Assembly: GCF_007483665.1 (NCBI RefSeq) | Contig: NZ_VIQO01000001.1 | Coordinates: 186,001-250,000 of the forward strand | DNA from: Catellatospora sichuanensis | GTDB lineage: Bacteria; Actinomycetota; Actinomycetes; Mycobacteriales; Micromonosporaceae | Length of the DNA: 64,000 nt | Reading direction: 5' to 3' | Shown: positions 16,619 through 25,636 of the stretch, piece by piece | Layout of the letters: each line of letters opens with the position of its first letter | Position numbering within the stretch: the stretch's first letter is position 1 | Notes under the pieces: generated by a model | Databases searched by the model: none | What the model was told of the DNA's origin: nothing | The model's input: the letters and a program-made list of their open reading frames with translations, nothing else | Made by a program: the position numbers and the translations under genes

Positions 16619-18049
16619 TCAGGCGCTGCGCTTGTACTTCTTGAACGTGGTGTCGGCCGCGATCAGGTCCGCGCCCTTCTGGCAGGCCGCGAGGAACTCC
16701 GCGGGCGTGGTGCGCCCGGAGAAGAACTCGCCGCACGCCGCGTCCACCAGCTCGCGCTCCAGCTTGCGGTAGTACACGTTGTAGACCCAGTTGAAGCCGT
16801 TGCTGCCCGAGTCGGCCAGCGCCTTGACCGCGCTGGTCAGACCGAACGGCAGGGTGACCCCGTCGGCCGCCCCGGACACCACGGACAGGCTGGAGACCTT
16901 ACCCGTGAAGTCCTTGCCGCCCTTCATGGACAGCATGTGCCGCATGAGCTCCATGCCGCCGCGCTCGTTCTTCGCCTTGGCGGGCACCACGAACGGCTCG
17001 CCCGCGGTGCCGCGGATGGCGGCGAAGGGCAGCTTGTCACCCGAGCCGAGGCTCGGCGTCGGGGCGACGGCCATGTTGAAGCCCTCGGGGGTGACCGCCT
17101 TCTGCTCGCTCTCCAGCCAGGAGCCGCAGGAGATGAACGCGGCGTTGCCCTTGCACCATTCGGTCTGCGACTGCTTGTGGTCCAGACCCGGGGAGCCCTC
17201 GAGGATGTACTTGTCCTTGACGATCTGGTACCACGCCTCGGCGGCGGCCTTCATCGCGTCGGAGGTCCACGCGCCCGGCTCCAGGTTGTCGATCGCCATC
17301 GCGACCTGCGGCCCGCCGAACTTGACCGCCGTGGAGATGACCGGCCAGGACATGTACCGCGGGTGCTTGCCCTGGTAGGTCCACGGCGCGATGCCGGCGG
17401 CCTTGATCTTCTTGCACAGCGCGATGTGCTCGTCCCAGGTCTTCGCGTACTCCCAGCCCTTGTCGGTGAAGAGCTTGTTGGAGTACCAGATGCCGTAGAC
17501 GGTGTACGCGTAGTTCAGCACGTACGTCTTGCCGTCGAAGCTGCCGCTCTCCACGGTGCCGGGCAGCAGGGTCTCCCGCACCTTCTTGCCGGGCACGTCC
17601 AGGCTCGGCGCGTCCAGCAGCGGGGTGAGGTCGGCCAGCGCGCCCTGGGCGACCAGGCCGCCCAGGTCGATCTGACCGGCGCCGGAGTTGTTCACGAAGT
17701 CCGGCGGGGTGCCGTCGACGAAGCGCGGCTGCAGCTCCTTGTTGATCTCCACCACGGCCGAGTGCTTGACCTCGGCCTTGGGGTAGGTCTCCTTGTACAT
17801 CGCCTGGTGCGCCTTGGCGTAGTCCTCGCCGAAGCCGCCATTGAAGATGACGATGTCGAGCGGGGCGTCTTCCTTCACACCCAGGGGGTTCTTGTCGCTC
17901 TTGGTGCCCTCGTATTTGCCGGACGTGTCGCCGGACGTGTCGTCGCCGAGCGCGCAGCTGCTGAGCAGCCCCGCGGCCGGACCGGCGAGCACGCCCGCCG
18001 CGGCGGCACGCCGCAGCACCGTACGCCGGGTCAGGTCGGACTGTGCCAT
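16619..18049 (-). CDS. ngcE: NgcE-like sugar-binding lipoprotein (system 2)
   Basis: 476 residues from the ATG that follows AAGGAG. Tat motif TRRTVLRR (residues 7-14) and lipobox LLSSC with Cys32. It matches the NgcE pattern even better than the system 1 protein: NPLGVKEDAPLDIVIFNGGFG, LLDAPSLDVPGKKVRETLLPGTVESG, LNYAYTVYGIWYSNKLF. It should be the high-affinity receptor for N-acetylglucosamine or chitobiose on the outer face of the membrane. No regulator or kinase gene adjoins this operon. The upstream 350 bp carry a motif shared with the system 1 control region. Confidence 0.85.
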   Translation of the reverse strand: MAQSDLTRRTVLRRAAAAGVLAGPAAGLLSSCALGDDTSGDTSGKYEGTKSDKNPLGVKEDAPLDIVIFNGGFGEDYAKAHQAMYKETYPKAEVKHSAVVEINKELQPRFVDGTPPDFVNNSGAGQIDLGGLVAQGALADLTPLLDAPSLDVPGKKVRETLLPGTVESGSFDGKTYVLNYAYTVYGIWYSNKLFTDKGWEYAKTWDEHIALCKKIKAAGIAPWTYQGKHPRYMSWPVISTAVKFGGPQVAMAIDNLEPGAWTSDAMKAAAEAWYQIVKDKYILEGSPGLDHKQSQTEWCKGNAAFISCGSWLESEQKAVTPEGFNMAVAPTPSLGSGDKLPFAAIRGTAGEPFVVPAKAKNERGGMELMRHMLSMKGGKDFTGKVSSLSVVSGAADGVTLPFGLTSAVKALADSGSNGFNWVYNVYYRKLERELVDAACGEFFSGRTTPAEFLAACQKGADLIAADTTFKKYKRSA

Positions 18050-18339
18050 CACCACTCCTTGCCAGAGACGGTCTGTTATTTCCCTACAAGTTTCGGCCGT
18101 GTTCTGAAGGATTCTTACGGCCGCCGTCGTCACTAGGCAAGATGTCGCCGCAGAAACGTTACGCAGACTTTCTACAGAACCCCCATAATTCGCCCCCAGG
18201 CGTTCATGACCCGGTGATCAACCGCGCACACACCCCCCGCGCGGTGAAAGTTTTCACCACTCCTCCGCGCGGACATGACAGAAGCTCCGACCGTGTTGCC
18301 GGAGCGGCACGATCGGAGCCGCGGGGGCCGATCCTCTCA
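18050..18339. promoter_or_regulatory. ngcE2 upstream region with GGTGAAAGTTTTCACC element
   Basis: No gene is visible in this gap. The imperfect palindrome at 18243-18258 (7-bp arms) resembles the element at 9507-9522 near the RpiR-type regulator at 12 of 16 positions. On the minus strand TTGCCT, 17 nt, TAAGAA (18144 to about 18116) is a weak promoter candidate. I infer common control of the two sugar importers. Confidence 0.4.
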
Positions 18340-18387
18340 CAAACACGAAACCCCGTCCATGCAGCTCAGGGCACATGGACGGGGCTT
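18340..18387 (-). terminator. Terminator of mmsA
   Basis: Reading the minus strand, AAGCCCCGTCCATG pairs with CATGGACGGGGTTT across a 12-nt loop and is followed by a T-rich TTTCGTGTTTG. It begins 11 nt after the mmsA stop codon. Confidence 0.8.
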
Positions 18388-18397
18388 GCGTGAGTAC

Positions 18398-19900
18398 TCA
18401 GTGCTGGGTCGGGAAGCCCAGGTTGATCCCGCCGTGGCGCGGGTCCAGCCAGCGGCTGGTGACCACCTTGCCCCGAGTGAAAAAGTGCACACCCTCCGCA
18501 CCGTGCGCGTGGGTGTCGCCGAACAGCGACGCCTTCCAGCCGCCGAAGGAGTAGTACGCCATCGGCACCGGGATCGGCACGTTCACTCCGATCATGCCGA
18601 CCTCCACCTCATGCTGGAAGCGCCGGGCGGCCCCGCCGTCGTTGGTGAAGATCGCCGTGCCGTTGCCGTACGGGTTGCCGTTGACCAGCGCCAGCGCCTC
18701 GTCGTACGAGCCGACCCGGACCACGCTCAGCACCGGCCCGAAGATCTCGTCCGTGTAGATCGACATCTGCGGCGTGACGTCGTCGAACAGCGTCGGCCCG
18801 AGGAAGAACCCGTTCCCGTCGGCGTCGGCCCGCACGCCGCGGCCGTCCACGACCAGCTTCGCGCCGGCCCGCTCGCCCGCGTCGACGTACGAGATCACCT
18901 TGTCCCGGTGCACCCGGGTGACCAGCGGGCCCATGTCGCAGCCGCGGCGGCCGTCGCCGGTGCGGATGCCCGCCACCCGCTCGGAGATCTTGCCGACGAG
19001 CTCGTCGCCGACCGGGTCGACCGCGACCACCACCGAGATCGCCATGCACCGCTCGCCCGCCGAGCCGAAGCCCGCGTTGACCGCCGCGTCCGCCGCCAGA
19101 TCCAGGTCCGCGTCGGGCAGCACCACCATGTGGTTCTTCGCCCCGCCCAGCGCCTGCACCCGCTTGCCGTGCGCGGTACCCGTCTCGTACACGTAACGCG
19201 CGATCGGCGTCGAGCCGACGAACGACACCGCCTTCACCTGCGGGTGCGTCAGCAGCGCGTCCACGGCCTCCTTGTCGCCGTGCACCACGTTGAACACGCC
19301 GTCGGGCAGCCCCGCCTCGGCGAACCACGACGCCAGCAGCACCGACGCGCTCGGGTCCTTCTCACTCGGCTTGAGCACCACCGCGTTGCCGCAGGCGATG
19401 GCGATCGGCACGAACCACAGCGGCACCATCGCCGGGAAGTTGAACGGCGAGATCACCGCGACCACGCCCAGCGGCTGACGGATCGAGTACGAGTCCACCT
19501 CGGTGGAGACGTTCTCGCTGAAGAAACCGCGCTGGGCGGACGGGATGCCGCAGGCGAACTCGACCACCTCCAGGCCCCGCTGCACCTCCCCCGCCGCGTC
19601 CGAGAGCACCTTGCCGTGCTCGGCGGTGATCGCCGCGGCAAGTTCCTCGCGCCGCTCGTGGATGAGCTGGCGGAAGGCGAACAGCACCGCGGTGCGCTTG
19701 GCCAGCGACGCGTCCCGCCAGGCCCGCGCCGCGCGGTCGGCGGCGCCCACCACCGCGCCGACGTCGGCCGCGGACGCGAAGTCCACCAGCGCCGCCACCG
19801 CGCCGGTGGCCGGGTCGTACACCTCGCCCTGGCGGGTCGCCCCGTGCTCCCACGGCTTGCCGTCGACGAAGTGGGTGATGTATCCGATGTCGCCGCTCAT
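18398..19900 (-). CDS. mmsA: CoA-acylating methylmalonate-semialdehyde dehydrogenase
   Basis: 500 residues, standard for MmsA. The start is the ATG after AGAGGAG, 12 nt below the aminotransferase. It has the ALDH fold: Rossmann NAD site (SFVGSTPIARYVYE), the catalytic cysteine in GSAGERCMAIS and the FGPVLSV motif. Unlike hydrolytic aldehyde dehydrogenases, this subfamily makes acyl-CoA, converting methylmalonate or malonate semialdehyde plus CoA and NAD+ to propionyl- or acetyl-CoA with loss of CO2. Together with the aminotransferase and a PucR regulator it fits degradation of beta-alanine or 3-aminoisobutyrate from pyrimidines, or of valine. Confidence 0.9.
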   Translation of the reverse strand: MSGDIGYITHFVDGKPWEHGATRQGEVYDPATGAVAALVDFASAADVGAVVGAADRAARAWRDASLAKRTAVLFAFRQLIHERREELAAAITAEHGKVLSDAAGEVQRGLEVVEFACGIPSAQRGFFSENVSTEVDSYSIRQPLGVVAVISPFNFPAMVPLWFVPIAIACGNAVVLKPSEKDPSASVLLASWFAEAGLPDGVFNVVHGDKEAVDALLTHPQVKAVSFVGSTPIARYVYETGTAHGKRVQALGGAKNHMVVLPDADLDLAADAAVNAGFGSAGERCMAISVVVAVDPVGDELVGKISERVAGIRTGDGRRGCDMGPLVTRVHRDKVISYVDAGERAGAKLVVDGRGVRADADGNGFFLGPTLFDDVTPQMSIYTDEIFGPVLSVVRVGSYDEALALVNGNPYGNGTAIFTNDGGAARRFQHEVEVGMIGVNVPIPVPMAYYSFGGWKASLFGDTHAHGAEGVHFFTRGKVVTSRWLDPRHGGINLGFPTQH

Positions 19901-19911
19901 GCCTTCTCCTC

Positions 19912-21213
19912 TCACGCCTGCACGGCCTGCTGATATGCCGCTGACAGCGCGGCGGCCAGGATGTCCAGGCCTTCCTTGGCCTCGGCCTCGGTGAGCGTCA
20001 GCGGCGGGCCCATCCGGATCACGTTGCCGTAGAGGCCGCCCTTGCCCACCAGCAGCCCGTTGGCCTTGGTCTCCTCCAGCACCCGCAGCGCCAGCTCGGG
20101 AGCCGGGTCCAGGGTGCCCGGCCGGACCAGCTCGAACGCCAGCATCAGGCCCTTGCCGCGCACCTCGGCCACGATCGGCGAGTCCAGCCCGCGTACGCCC
20201 GCGTGCAGCACCTCGCCCACCCGGGCCGCGTTGCTCTGCAGGTCGTGGTCGAGCACGTAGTCGAGCACCGCCTGGCCGGCCGAGGCGCTGATCGGGTTGC
20301 CGCCGAAGGTGTTGAACGAGACCGCGCTCAGGCAGTCCATCACCTCGGCCCGCGCCACCACGCCGCCGAGGGTGAAGCCGTTGCCGATGCCCTTGGCGAA
20401 GGTCAGCATGTCCGGCACCGCGTCGTGGGCCTGGTAACCCCAGAAGTGCTCGCCGGTCCGGCCCCAGCCGGTCTGCACCTCGTCGGAGACCCAGAGGATG
20501 CCGTGCTCGTCGAGCACCTCCTTGATCGCCTTGAAGTAGCCGTCGGGCGGTGCGACGAAGCCACCCACGCCCTGGATCGGCTCGGCGATCAGGCACGCCA
20601 CGTCGCCCGCGGTGGTGGTCGCCAGCACCTCGCGCAGGTCGGTCACCGAGCGCGCGATGTACTCGGCGTCGGACAGCCCCGCGAACACGCCGCGCAGCCG
20701 GTCGCCGGAGTGCAGGTAGCTGACGTTCACCGGGGACAGCGAGGTCGCCGACCAGCTGCGCTGGCCGGTGACGGCGAGCGCGGCGAAGCTGCGCCCGTGG
20801 TAGCTGTTGCGCACCGCGAGGATCTGGTTGCTGCGCCGGAACTGCGTGGCCAGCAGCAGCGCGGTGTCGTTGGCCTCGGTGCCCGAGTTGGCCAGGAACA
20901 CCTTCGCGTCCGGGATGCCCGACACGGCCGCGATCTTCTCGGCGAGCTCGACCTGCTTGCGGATCAGGTACAGGGTCGAGGAGTGCGCGATGCCCTTGTC
21001 GATCTGGCGGCGCACCGCGTCGGAGATCTCCGGGATGTCGTACCCGATCATCGTGGTGAGCACGCCGCCGAAGAAATCAAGGTACGTGTGCCCCGCCGCG
21101 TCGGTGACCCGGCAGCCCGAGCCGGACACCAGCTCGATGGGCTCGGCGTACAGCGGGTTGATCCAGTTGGGCATGACAGCGCGGTGGCGGTTGAGCAGTT
21201 CGTCGGTGCTCAT
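19912..21213 (-). CDS. Class III PLP-dependent aminotransferase
   Basis: 433 residues. The PLP-binding Lys is in LTFAKGIGNGF and the cofactor-contacting Asp in WVSDEVQTGWGR. NSGTEANDTALLLA is the phosphate cup. The overall pattern is that of the AGXT2/beta-alanine:pyruvate group of the aspartate aminotransferase family. The likely product is malonate or methylmalonate semialdehyde, which MmsA, encoded 11 nt downstream, would oxidise. Exact amino donor is not readable from sequence; GABA or ornithine type activity is an alternative. Confidence 0.85.
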   Translation of the reverse strand: MSTDELLNRHRAVMPNWINPLYAEPIELVSGSGCRVTDAAGHTYLDFFGGVLTTMIGYDIPEISDAVRRQIDKGIAHSSTLYLIRKQVELAEKIAAVSGIPDAKVFLANSGTEANDTALLLATQFRRSNQILAVRNSYHGRSFAALAVTGQRSWSATSLSPVNVSYLHSGDRLRGVFAGLSDAEYIARSVTDLREVLATTTAGDVACLIAEPIQGVGGFVAPPDGYFKAIKEVLDEHGILWVSDEVQTGWGRTGEHFWGYQAHDAVPDMLTFAKGIGNGFTLGGVVARAEVMDCLSAVSFNTFGGNPISASAGQAVLDYVLDHDLQSNAARVGEVLHAGVRGLDSPIVAEVRGKGLMLAFELVRPGTLDPAPELALRVLEETKANGLLVGKGGLYGNVIRMGPPLTLTEAEAKEGLDILAAALSAAYQQAVQA

Positions 21214-21392
21214 GGGCTAACACGTCCTTCGGCGGGCGGTATACGGCTGTGTGTCAGATCACCCTGGACGCTCCCAGCTCCGGGAGGCCCGGGCAAGCTA
21301 CATCCTGCCAGCCGCCGCCGCGTCCGCCTGACAGGTCGTCAAGCCGAGGGGCTACGCGCCGGGCGCCGTGCCTAAGAATCGAAGGTTTGAGG

Positions 21393-23204
21393 TCAGCCCC
21401 GCAACGCGTCCCGCGCCAGCAGAGCCACGTGCAGTGACAGGCATGCCTGCACCGAGTCCAGGTCTACTCCCAGAATGCGCTCGATCCGGGCCAACCGCTC
21501 GTAGAAGGCGGGCCGGGACAGATGCGCCGCGCCCGCGGCGATCGACTTGTTGCGCCCGTGCTCCAGGAACATCCGCAGCGTCGGCAGCAGCGCGTCCTTC
21601 GGATGCTCCGCGTCGTAGGTCAGCAGGGCCCCGAGCTGCCGCTCCACGAACGTCTGCAGCCGCGGTTCGTCGCGCAGCAGGTGCAGCAGCCCCGGCAGGC
21701 CCACGTTGGGCAGCCGGTGCACCGCCGGTCCACTCGGATCGTGCCGGGCCGCCTGCGCCACCTGGCGGGCCTCCACCAGCGAGCGGCGGGCCTCGCGCAG
21801 GCTGTCCACGCCCGAACCTGCCGCGATCAGCAGCGTGTCGGGCCGTCCTCGGCGCAGCGCGGCGGCGAACGACTCCAGTGCGGGCTCCTCGTCCCCGCGC
21901 ACCGCCAGCAGCGCCCCCACCGCGCGGTCGTCGACGGCGCTGGTCAGCCCGGCCTGCTTGGCCTCGCGGACCGCCTGTGACACCGCATCGGCCAGGTCGC
22001 GCAGCGCGGCCTGGGCGGCCTCGGTGCCCGCGGTCAGCGACTCGTCGCGGTGCCGCACGACCACCCCGACCAGGCGGCGCCGCTCCAGCTGGATGCCCAG
22101 CGCGGCGGCCCGCAGGGCCACCTCCGACACCGGCAGGCTGTGGTCCAGCAGCGCCGACAGCAGCGTGCCGTGCAGCTGCCGCTCCAGCCCTTCGGCATCA
22201 CGCCGGATCAGCCGCCCCAGCGCCAGCGTCGACGCGGCCCGCTCCAGCAGGATGGTGAGCCTGGTCGGCGGCGTCGCCGGATGGCCGCCCAGGTTGCCCG
22301 GCTCGCCCGCGTCCGGCCCGGTCCCGTCCGGCCCGCCGTTGCCGTCCGGCCCGCCGGCCGCAGCCGGTGCCGCCCCGCTGCCGGGAACCGGCCGTTCCGG
22401 TGCGCCCAGCCCGGGGTCCGCCGTGCGTCCACCGCCGGTGAGGTCCTGCACGGCACCCGACGCGGGCCAGCGCAGCAGCAGGCGGCCCCAGTCCTGGCCG
22501 CGCGCCCCGACCGGGGTCACCAGCCAGCCGGTGTCCGGGTCGTAGCCGGTGCGGCCGCTGCCGGACGGCTGCGCCTTCACCCGCCGGGAATGCTGCTCCC
22601 AGCCGTCCAGCAGCATCTCCGCGCGGTCCCCGGCCGCGTCGTAGGCCAGCACCTGCCGGGCCAGGTTCTCCAGCACCACGGGGCAGCCCGCGAGCTGCGC
22701 CGCCTGGTGCACCACCTCGGCGGGCTCGGCCCCCTCCACGCTCAGCTCGGTGAACCGCTGGTGGATCTGCTCGGTGGCGCGCAGCTCGGCCAGCTGCGCG
22801 TCCACGATCAGCGCGTGCACCGCCTCGGTGATCTGCACGAACGGGGTGGGCCGGCGCAGCTCGACGAGCGGCATGCCCACCTTCTGCGCGGCGGCGGCCA
22901 TCACCCGCGGCACGCTCGCCGTGTACCGCCGTCCCAGCTCCACGATCAGCCCGGCCACGCCCACCTCGGCCAGGTCGTTGACGAACGCGCGTACGCCCGC
23001 GTCGTCGGCGGGCAGCCCGATGCCGGTGGTCAGCACCAGCTCGCCGCCGCGCAGCAGGGTCGCGATGTCGGGCACCTCCGCCGAGTGCACCCAGCGCACC
23101 GGCCGGTCCAGCCCCGACTCCCCCGCCACCAGCCGCGGCGCGCCGATCCGCACCGAATCCAGCGCGATCACCTCACGCACCGTCGGGAACACCGCCGTCA
23201 CCAC
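21393..23204 (-). CDS. PucR-family transcriptional regulator
   Basis: 603 residues. Residues about 5-125 are the PucR N-terminal domain (VREVIALDSVRIGAPRLVAG, ELVLTTGIGL). A GGDEF-like middle region follows, interrupted near residues 270-315 by a Gly/Pro/Asp-rich low-complexity linker. The C-terminal 60 residues are the PucR-type HTH (LRMFLEHGRNKSIAAGAAHL, FYERLARIERILGVDL). PucR proteins usually activate purine, pyrimidine or amino-acid catabolic genes. Its position directly upstream and on the same strand as the aminotransferase-mmsA pair points to these as targets. Start is one of two tandem GTG codons; GGAG spacing fits the second better. Confidence 0.85.
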   Translation of the reverse strand: MVTAVFPTVREVIALDSVRIGAPRLVAGESGLDRPVRWVHSAEVPDIATLLRGGELVLTTGIGLPADDAGVRAFVNDLAEVGVAGLIVELGRRYTASVPRVMAAAAQKVGMPLVELRRPTPFVQITEAVHALIVDAQLAELRATEQIHQRFTELSVEGAEPAEVVHQAAQLAGCPVVLENLARQVLAYDAAGDRAEMLLDGWEQHSRRVKAQPSGSGRTGYDPDTGWLVTPVGARGQDWGRLLLRWPASGAVQDLTGGGRTADPGLGAPERPVPGSGAAPAAAGGPDGNGGPDGTGPDAGEPGNLGGHPATPPTRLTILLERAASTLALGRLIRRDAEGLERQLHGTLLSALLDHSLPVSEVALRAAALGIQLERRRLVGVVVRHRDESLTAGTEAAQAALRDLADAVSQAVREAKQAGLTSAVDDRAVGALLAVRGDEEPALESFAAALRRGRPDTLLIAAGSGVDSLREARRSLVEARQVAQAARHDPSGPAVHRLPNVGLPGLLHLLRDEPRLQTFVERQLGALLTYDAEHPKDALLPTLRMFLEHGRNKSIAAGAAHLSRPAFYERLARIERILGVDLDSVQACLSLHVALLARDALRG

Positions 23205-23338
23205 GGCTCCGCGGTGAGCACGTCAGCGGTACACATGGCGCAGGTCCCATCCCTCGCAGCTCAGCTGTGAGCACCACCCTACTGAGGCGCGCACCCGGGC
23301 GGCGAACGCTCCGGTCGGGGGACCGGCGTCACCAGGGG

Positions 23339-23830
23339 TCAGCGCGACGGTTCCGGGTCGACCGCCGCCGGCTCGGTCTCATACCGATCGGTGAGATGCC
23401 ACACGACCCCCATGGGAGCGAAGGCGAGGGCGGTCGACAGGGCTGCCCAACGCAGGGGCATCTCGCTTTCGAAGGCCATGCCGGACGCCGCGACCGCGGT
23501 CGCCAACCAGACGACGTCGGCGACCGCACCGGCGACCCGGAGCACCCTCGGCACGCCGGGCTGCTGCCCCGTCTCTCCGCCGGTCGTGCGTCGCCGCTCC
23601 CACCACCCCAGCAGCGCCGCGAACAGGGCCATCAGGAGCCACATCAGCGCGAAGCCACGCCAGCTGAACGGCCGCGGCCCCGGCGCGCCGAACAGCCATC
23701 GCGGGGCCATCACGAGCACCAGCATCAGCCCGGCGGTGGCAAGCGCCCCCACCGGAACACTCCACCAGCCCAGCCGCCGTCTCAGCCGCACGATTCCGAA
23801 ACGCCCCTCGGGCGTGGCCGGTTCTGTCAC
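23339..23830 (-). CDS. Small membrane protein of unknown function
   Basis: 163 residues from a GTG (VTEPATPEGRFG), with three or four hydrophobic helices: about 22-40, 58-78, 97-120 and 128-148. A WERRR segment faces the cytosol between helices two and three. I do not recognise a family. It is upstream of and codirectional with pucR, 134 bp away, and downstream of the TrmH gene by 53 bp. Confidence 0.55.
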   Translation of the reverse strand: MTEPATPEGRFGIVRLRRRLGWWSVPVGALATAGLMLVLVMAPRWLFGAPGPRPFSWRGFALMWLLMALFAALLGWWERRRTTGGETGQQPGVPRVLRVAGAVADVVWLATAVAASGMAFESEMPLRWAALSTALAFAPMGVVWHLTDRYETEPAAVDPEPSR

Positions 23831-23883
23831 GCGCGGCAGCCTACGAGACGGCCGCCACCGCCGCGGGCCCGATCGCCGCCGGG

Positions 23884-24681
23884 TCACGCGAGGTCGTCGC
23901 GGCCCAGTTCCCAGCAGGCGACGGCGGTGGCGGCGGCGACGTTGAGGGAGTCGACGCCGCGGCGCATGGGCAGGCGCACCCGTACGTCGCTGGCGTCCAG
24001 GGCGTGCCGGGACAGGCCCGGCCCCTCGGCGCCCAGCAGCAGCGCCGGGCGCAGCCGCTGGGTGTCGGTGAGCTGCTGCATCGGCACCGCGTCGGCGGCC
24101 GGGGTCATCGCGAGGATCGTGTAGCCCGCGTCGCGCACCTCCGACAGCGCCTGCGGCCACGGGTCGAGCTTGGCGTACGGGATCGCGAACACCTCACCCA
24201 TGCTCACCCGCACGCTGCGCCGGTAGAGCGGATCCGCGCAGGTCGGCGACAGCAGCACGGCGTCCACGCCGAGCGCCGCCACGCCCCGGAAGATCGCCCC
24301 GATGTTCGTGTGGTTGTTGATGTCCTCCAGGATCACCACCCGGCGCGCCGCGGCCAGCACCTCCGAGGCCGGCGGCACCGGCTGGCGGTGGAAGCTGGCC
24401 AGCACGCCCCGGTGCACGTGGAAGCCGGTCACCTGCTCCAGCACCTCCGGGTCGGCCCCGTACACCGGCGCGCCGTCGAGGTCGGCGACCTGCCCCGCGC
24501 GTTTGGCCTCGACCAGGAACGAGCGCGGCCGGTAACCGGCTCGCAGCGCGCGCCGCAGCACCAGCTCACCCTCGGCGATGAACAGCCCGTGCGGCGGCTC
24601 CCACCGCGTACGCAGCTCGACGTCGGTGAGCGCCCGGTAGTCCGCGATCCGCTCGTCACCCGGATCAGTGATCAGTTCCAC
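23884..24681 (-). CDS. TrmH/SpoU-family RNA 2'-O-methyltransferase
   Basis: 265 residues starting at GTG. N-terminal substrate-binding domain (ERIADYRALTDVELR, FIAEGELVLRRALRAGYRP) and a C-terminal SPOUT knot with the three signature motifs: NNHTNIGAIFRGVAALG, LLLGAEGPGLS and RLPMRRGVDSLNVAAAT. It binds SAM in the knot and methylates a ribose of rRNA or tRNA; the exact nucleotide is unknown. No ribosome site is clear; CAGAAT six nt before the GTG hints at a leaderless start. Confidence 0.85.
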   Translation of the reverse strand: MELITDPGDERIADYRALTDVELRTRWEPPHGLFIAEGELVLRRALRAGYRPRSFLVEAKRAGQVADLDGAPVYGADPEVLEQVTGFHVHRGVLASFHRQPVPPASEVLAAARRVVILEDINNHTNIGAIFRGVAALGVDAVLLSPTCADPLYRRSVRVSMGEVFAIPYAKLDPWPQALSEVRDAGYTILAMTPAADAVPMQQLTDTQRLRPALLLGAEGPGLSRHALDASDVRVRLPMRRGVDSLNVAAATAVACWELGRDDLA

Positions 24682-24839
24682 GTCCCGATTCTGCCGTCCT
24701 GGGCGGCACGGCACGGCGGCGACACCGCGCTTGGGGCGTTCGGCCCCGTCGGCGGGTAGGATCGGCGACCGCCGCCTGTCCATCGGCCGTCTGCCCTGAC
24801 CCGCTCAGCCGGTCGGACGTCCCCAATCCCGAGGTATCG

Positions 24840-25577
24840 ATGAACAGCACCGATCCGAAGATCACCGTGGTCGTGCCCACGTACAACGAGCGCGACAACC
24901 TGCCGAAGATCGTCGACCTGCTGGCGGCACTGCCGGTCCCGAACGTCCACGTGCTGGTCGTCGACGACAACTCGCCGGACGGCACCGGCGAGGTGGCCGA
25001 CAAGCTGGCCGTCGACGGACCCATCCCGGTCGGCGTGCTGCACCGCACGGCCAAGGACGGGCTGGGCCGCGCCTATGTCGCGGGCATGACCCGGGCGCTG
25101 GACGAGGGCGCGGACATCGTGATCCAGATGGACGCCGACCTGTCCCACCCGACCACCGCGATCCCCGCGATGCTGCAGACGCTGGCGGAGACCGACGCGG
25201 CCGTCGTACTGGGCTCGCGCTACGTCCCGGGCGGCGCGGTCGCCAGCGACTGGCCCTGGCACCGCAAGGCCCTGTCGGCCTGGGCCAACTTCTACGTCAA
25301 CACCATCCTGCGGCTGGGGGTCAAGGACGCCACCGCGGGCTTCAAGGCCTGGCGGGCGGAGACCCTGCGCGCCATCGACGTCGAGTCGGTGCAGAGCAAC
25401 GGCTACGCCTTCCAGGTGGAGATGAACCACCGCGTCGTACGCCGGGGCCTGCGCATCGCCGAGGTGCCGATCCGGTTCGAGGAGCGCGAGGAAGGCGTCT
25501 CCAAGATGAGCCTCGGGGTGCAGATCGAGTCGGCTCTCGTGCCCTGGAAGCTGCTCGTGGGGCGCGACCCGCGCTGA
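24840..25577 (+). CDS. Polyprenol monophosphomannose synthase (GT2, Dpm1-like)
   Basis: 245 residues. It has the GT2 fold with VVVPTYNERDNLPKI at the N-terminus, VVDDNSPDGTGEVAD and the metal-binding DADLSHP (DxD), plus AGFKAWR and IRFEEREEGVSKM, all as in dolichol/polyprenol-phosphate mannose synthases. It transfers mannose from GDP-mannose to polyprenyl phosphate on the cytosolic face; the product feeds protein O-mannosylation and lipoglycan synthesis in actinobacteria. There are no membrane helices, so it is the Ppm1-catalytic-domain type. Start ATG follows GAGGT. Confidence 0.88.
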   Translation: MNSTDPKITVVVPTYNERDNLPKIVDLLAALPVPNVHVLVVDDNSPDGTGEVADKLAVDGPIPVGVLHRTAKDGLGRAYVAGMTRALDEGADIVIQMDADLSHPTTAIPAMLQTLAETDAAVVLGSRYVPGGAVASDWPWHRKALSAWANFYVNTILRLGVKDATAGFKAWRAETLRAIDVESVQSNGYAFQVEMNHRVVRRGLRIAEVPIRFEEREEGVSKMSLGVQIESALVPWKLLVGRDPR

Positions 25578-25592
25578 TCGGGTTCACGGAGA

Positions 25593-25622
25593 AAGGGCCG
25601 GCAGCGTGTGCTGCCGGCCCTT
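25593..25622. terminator. Bidirectional terminator hairpin
   Basis: AAGGGCCGGCAGC (25593-25605) and GCTGCCGGCCCTT (25610-25622) with a GTGT loop, 13 bp perfect, between two convergent genes. AAA/TT flanks give a short T-run on each strand. Confidence 0.85.
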
Positions 25623-25636
25623 CACGTTCCCGTCCG

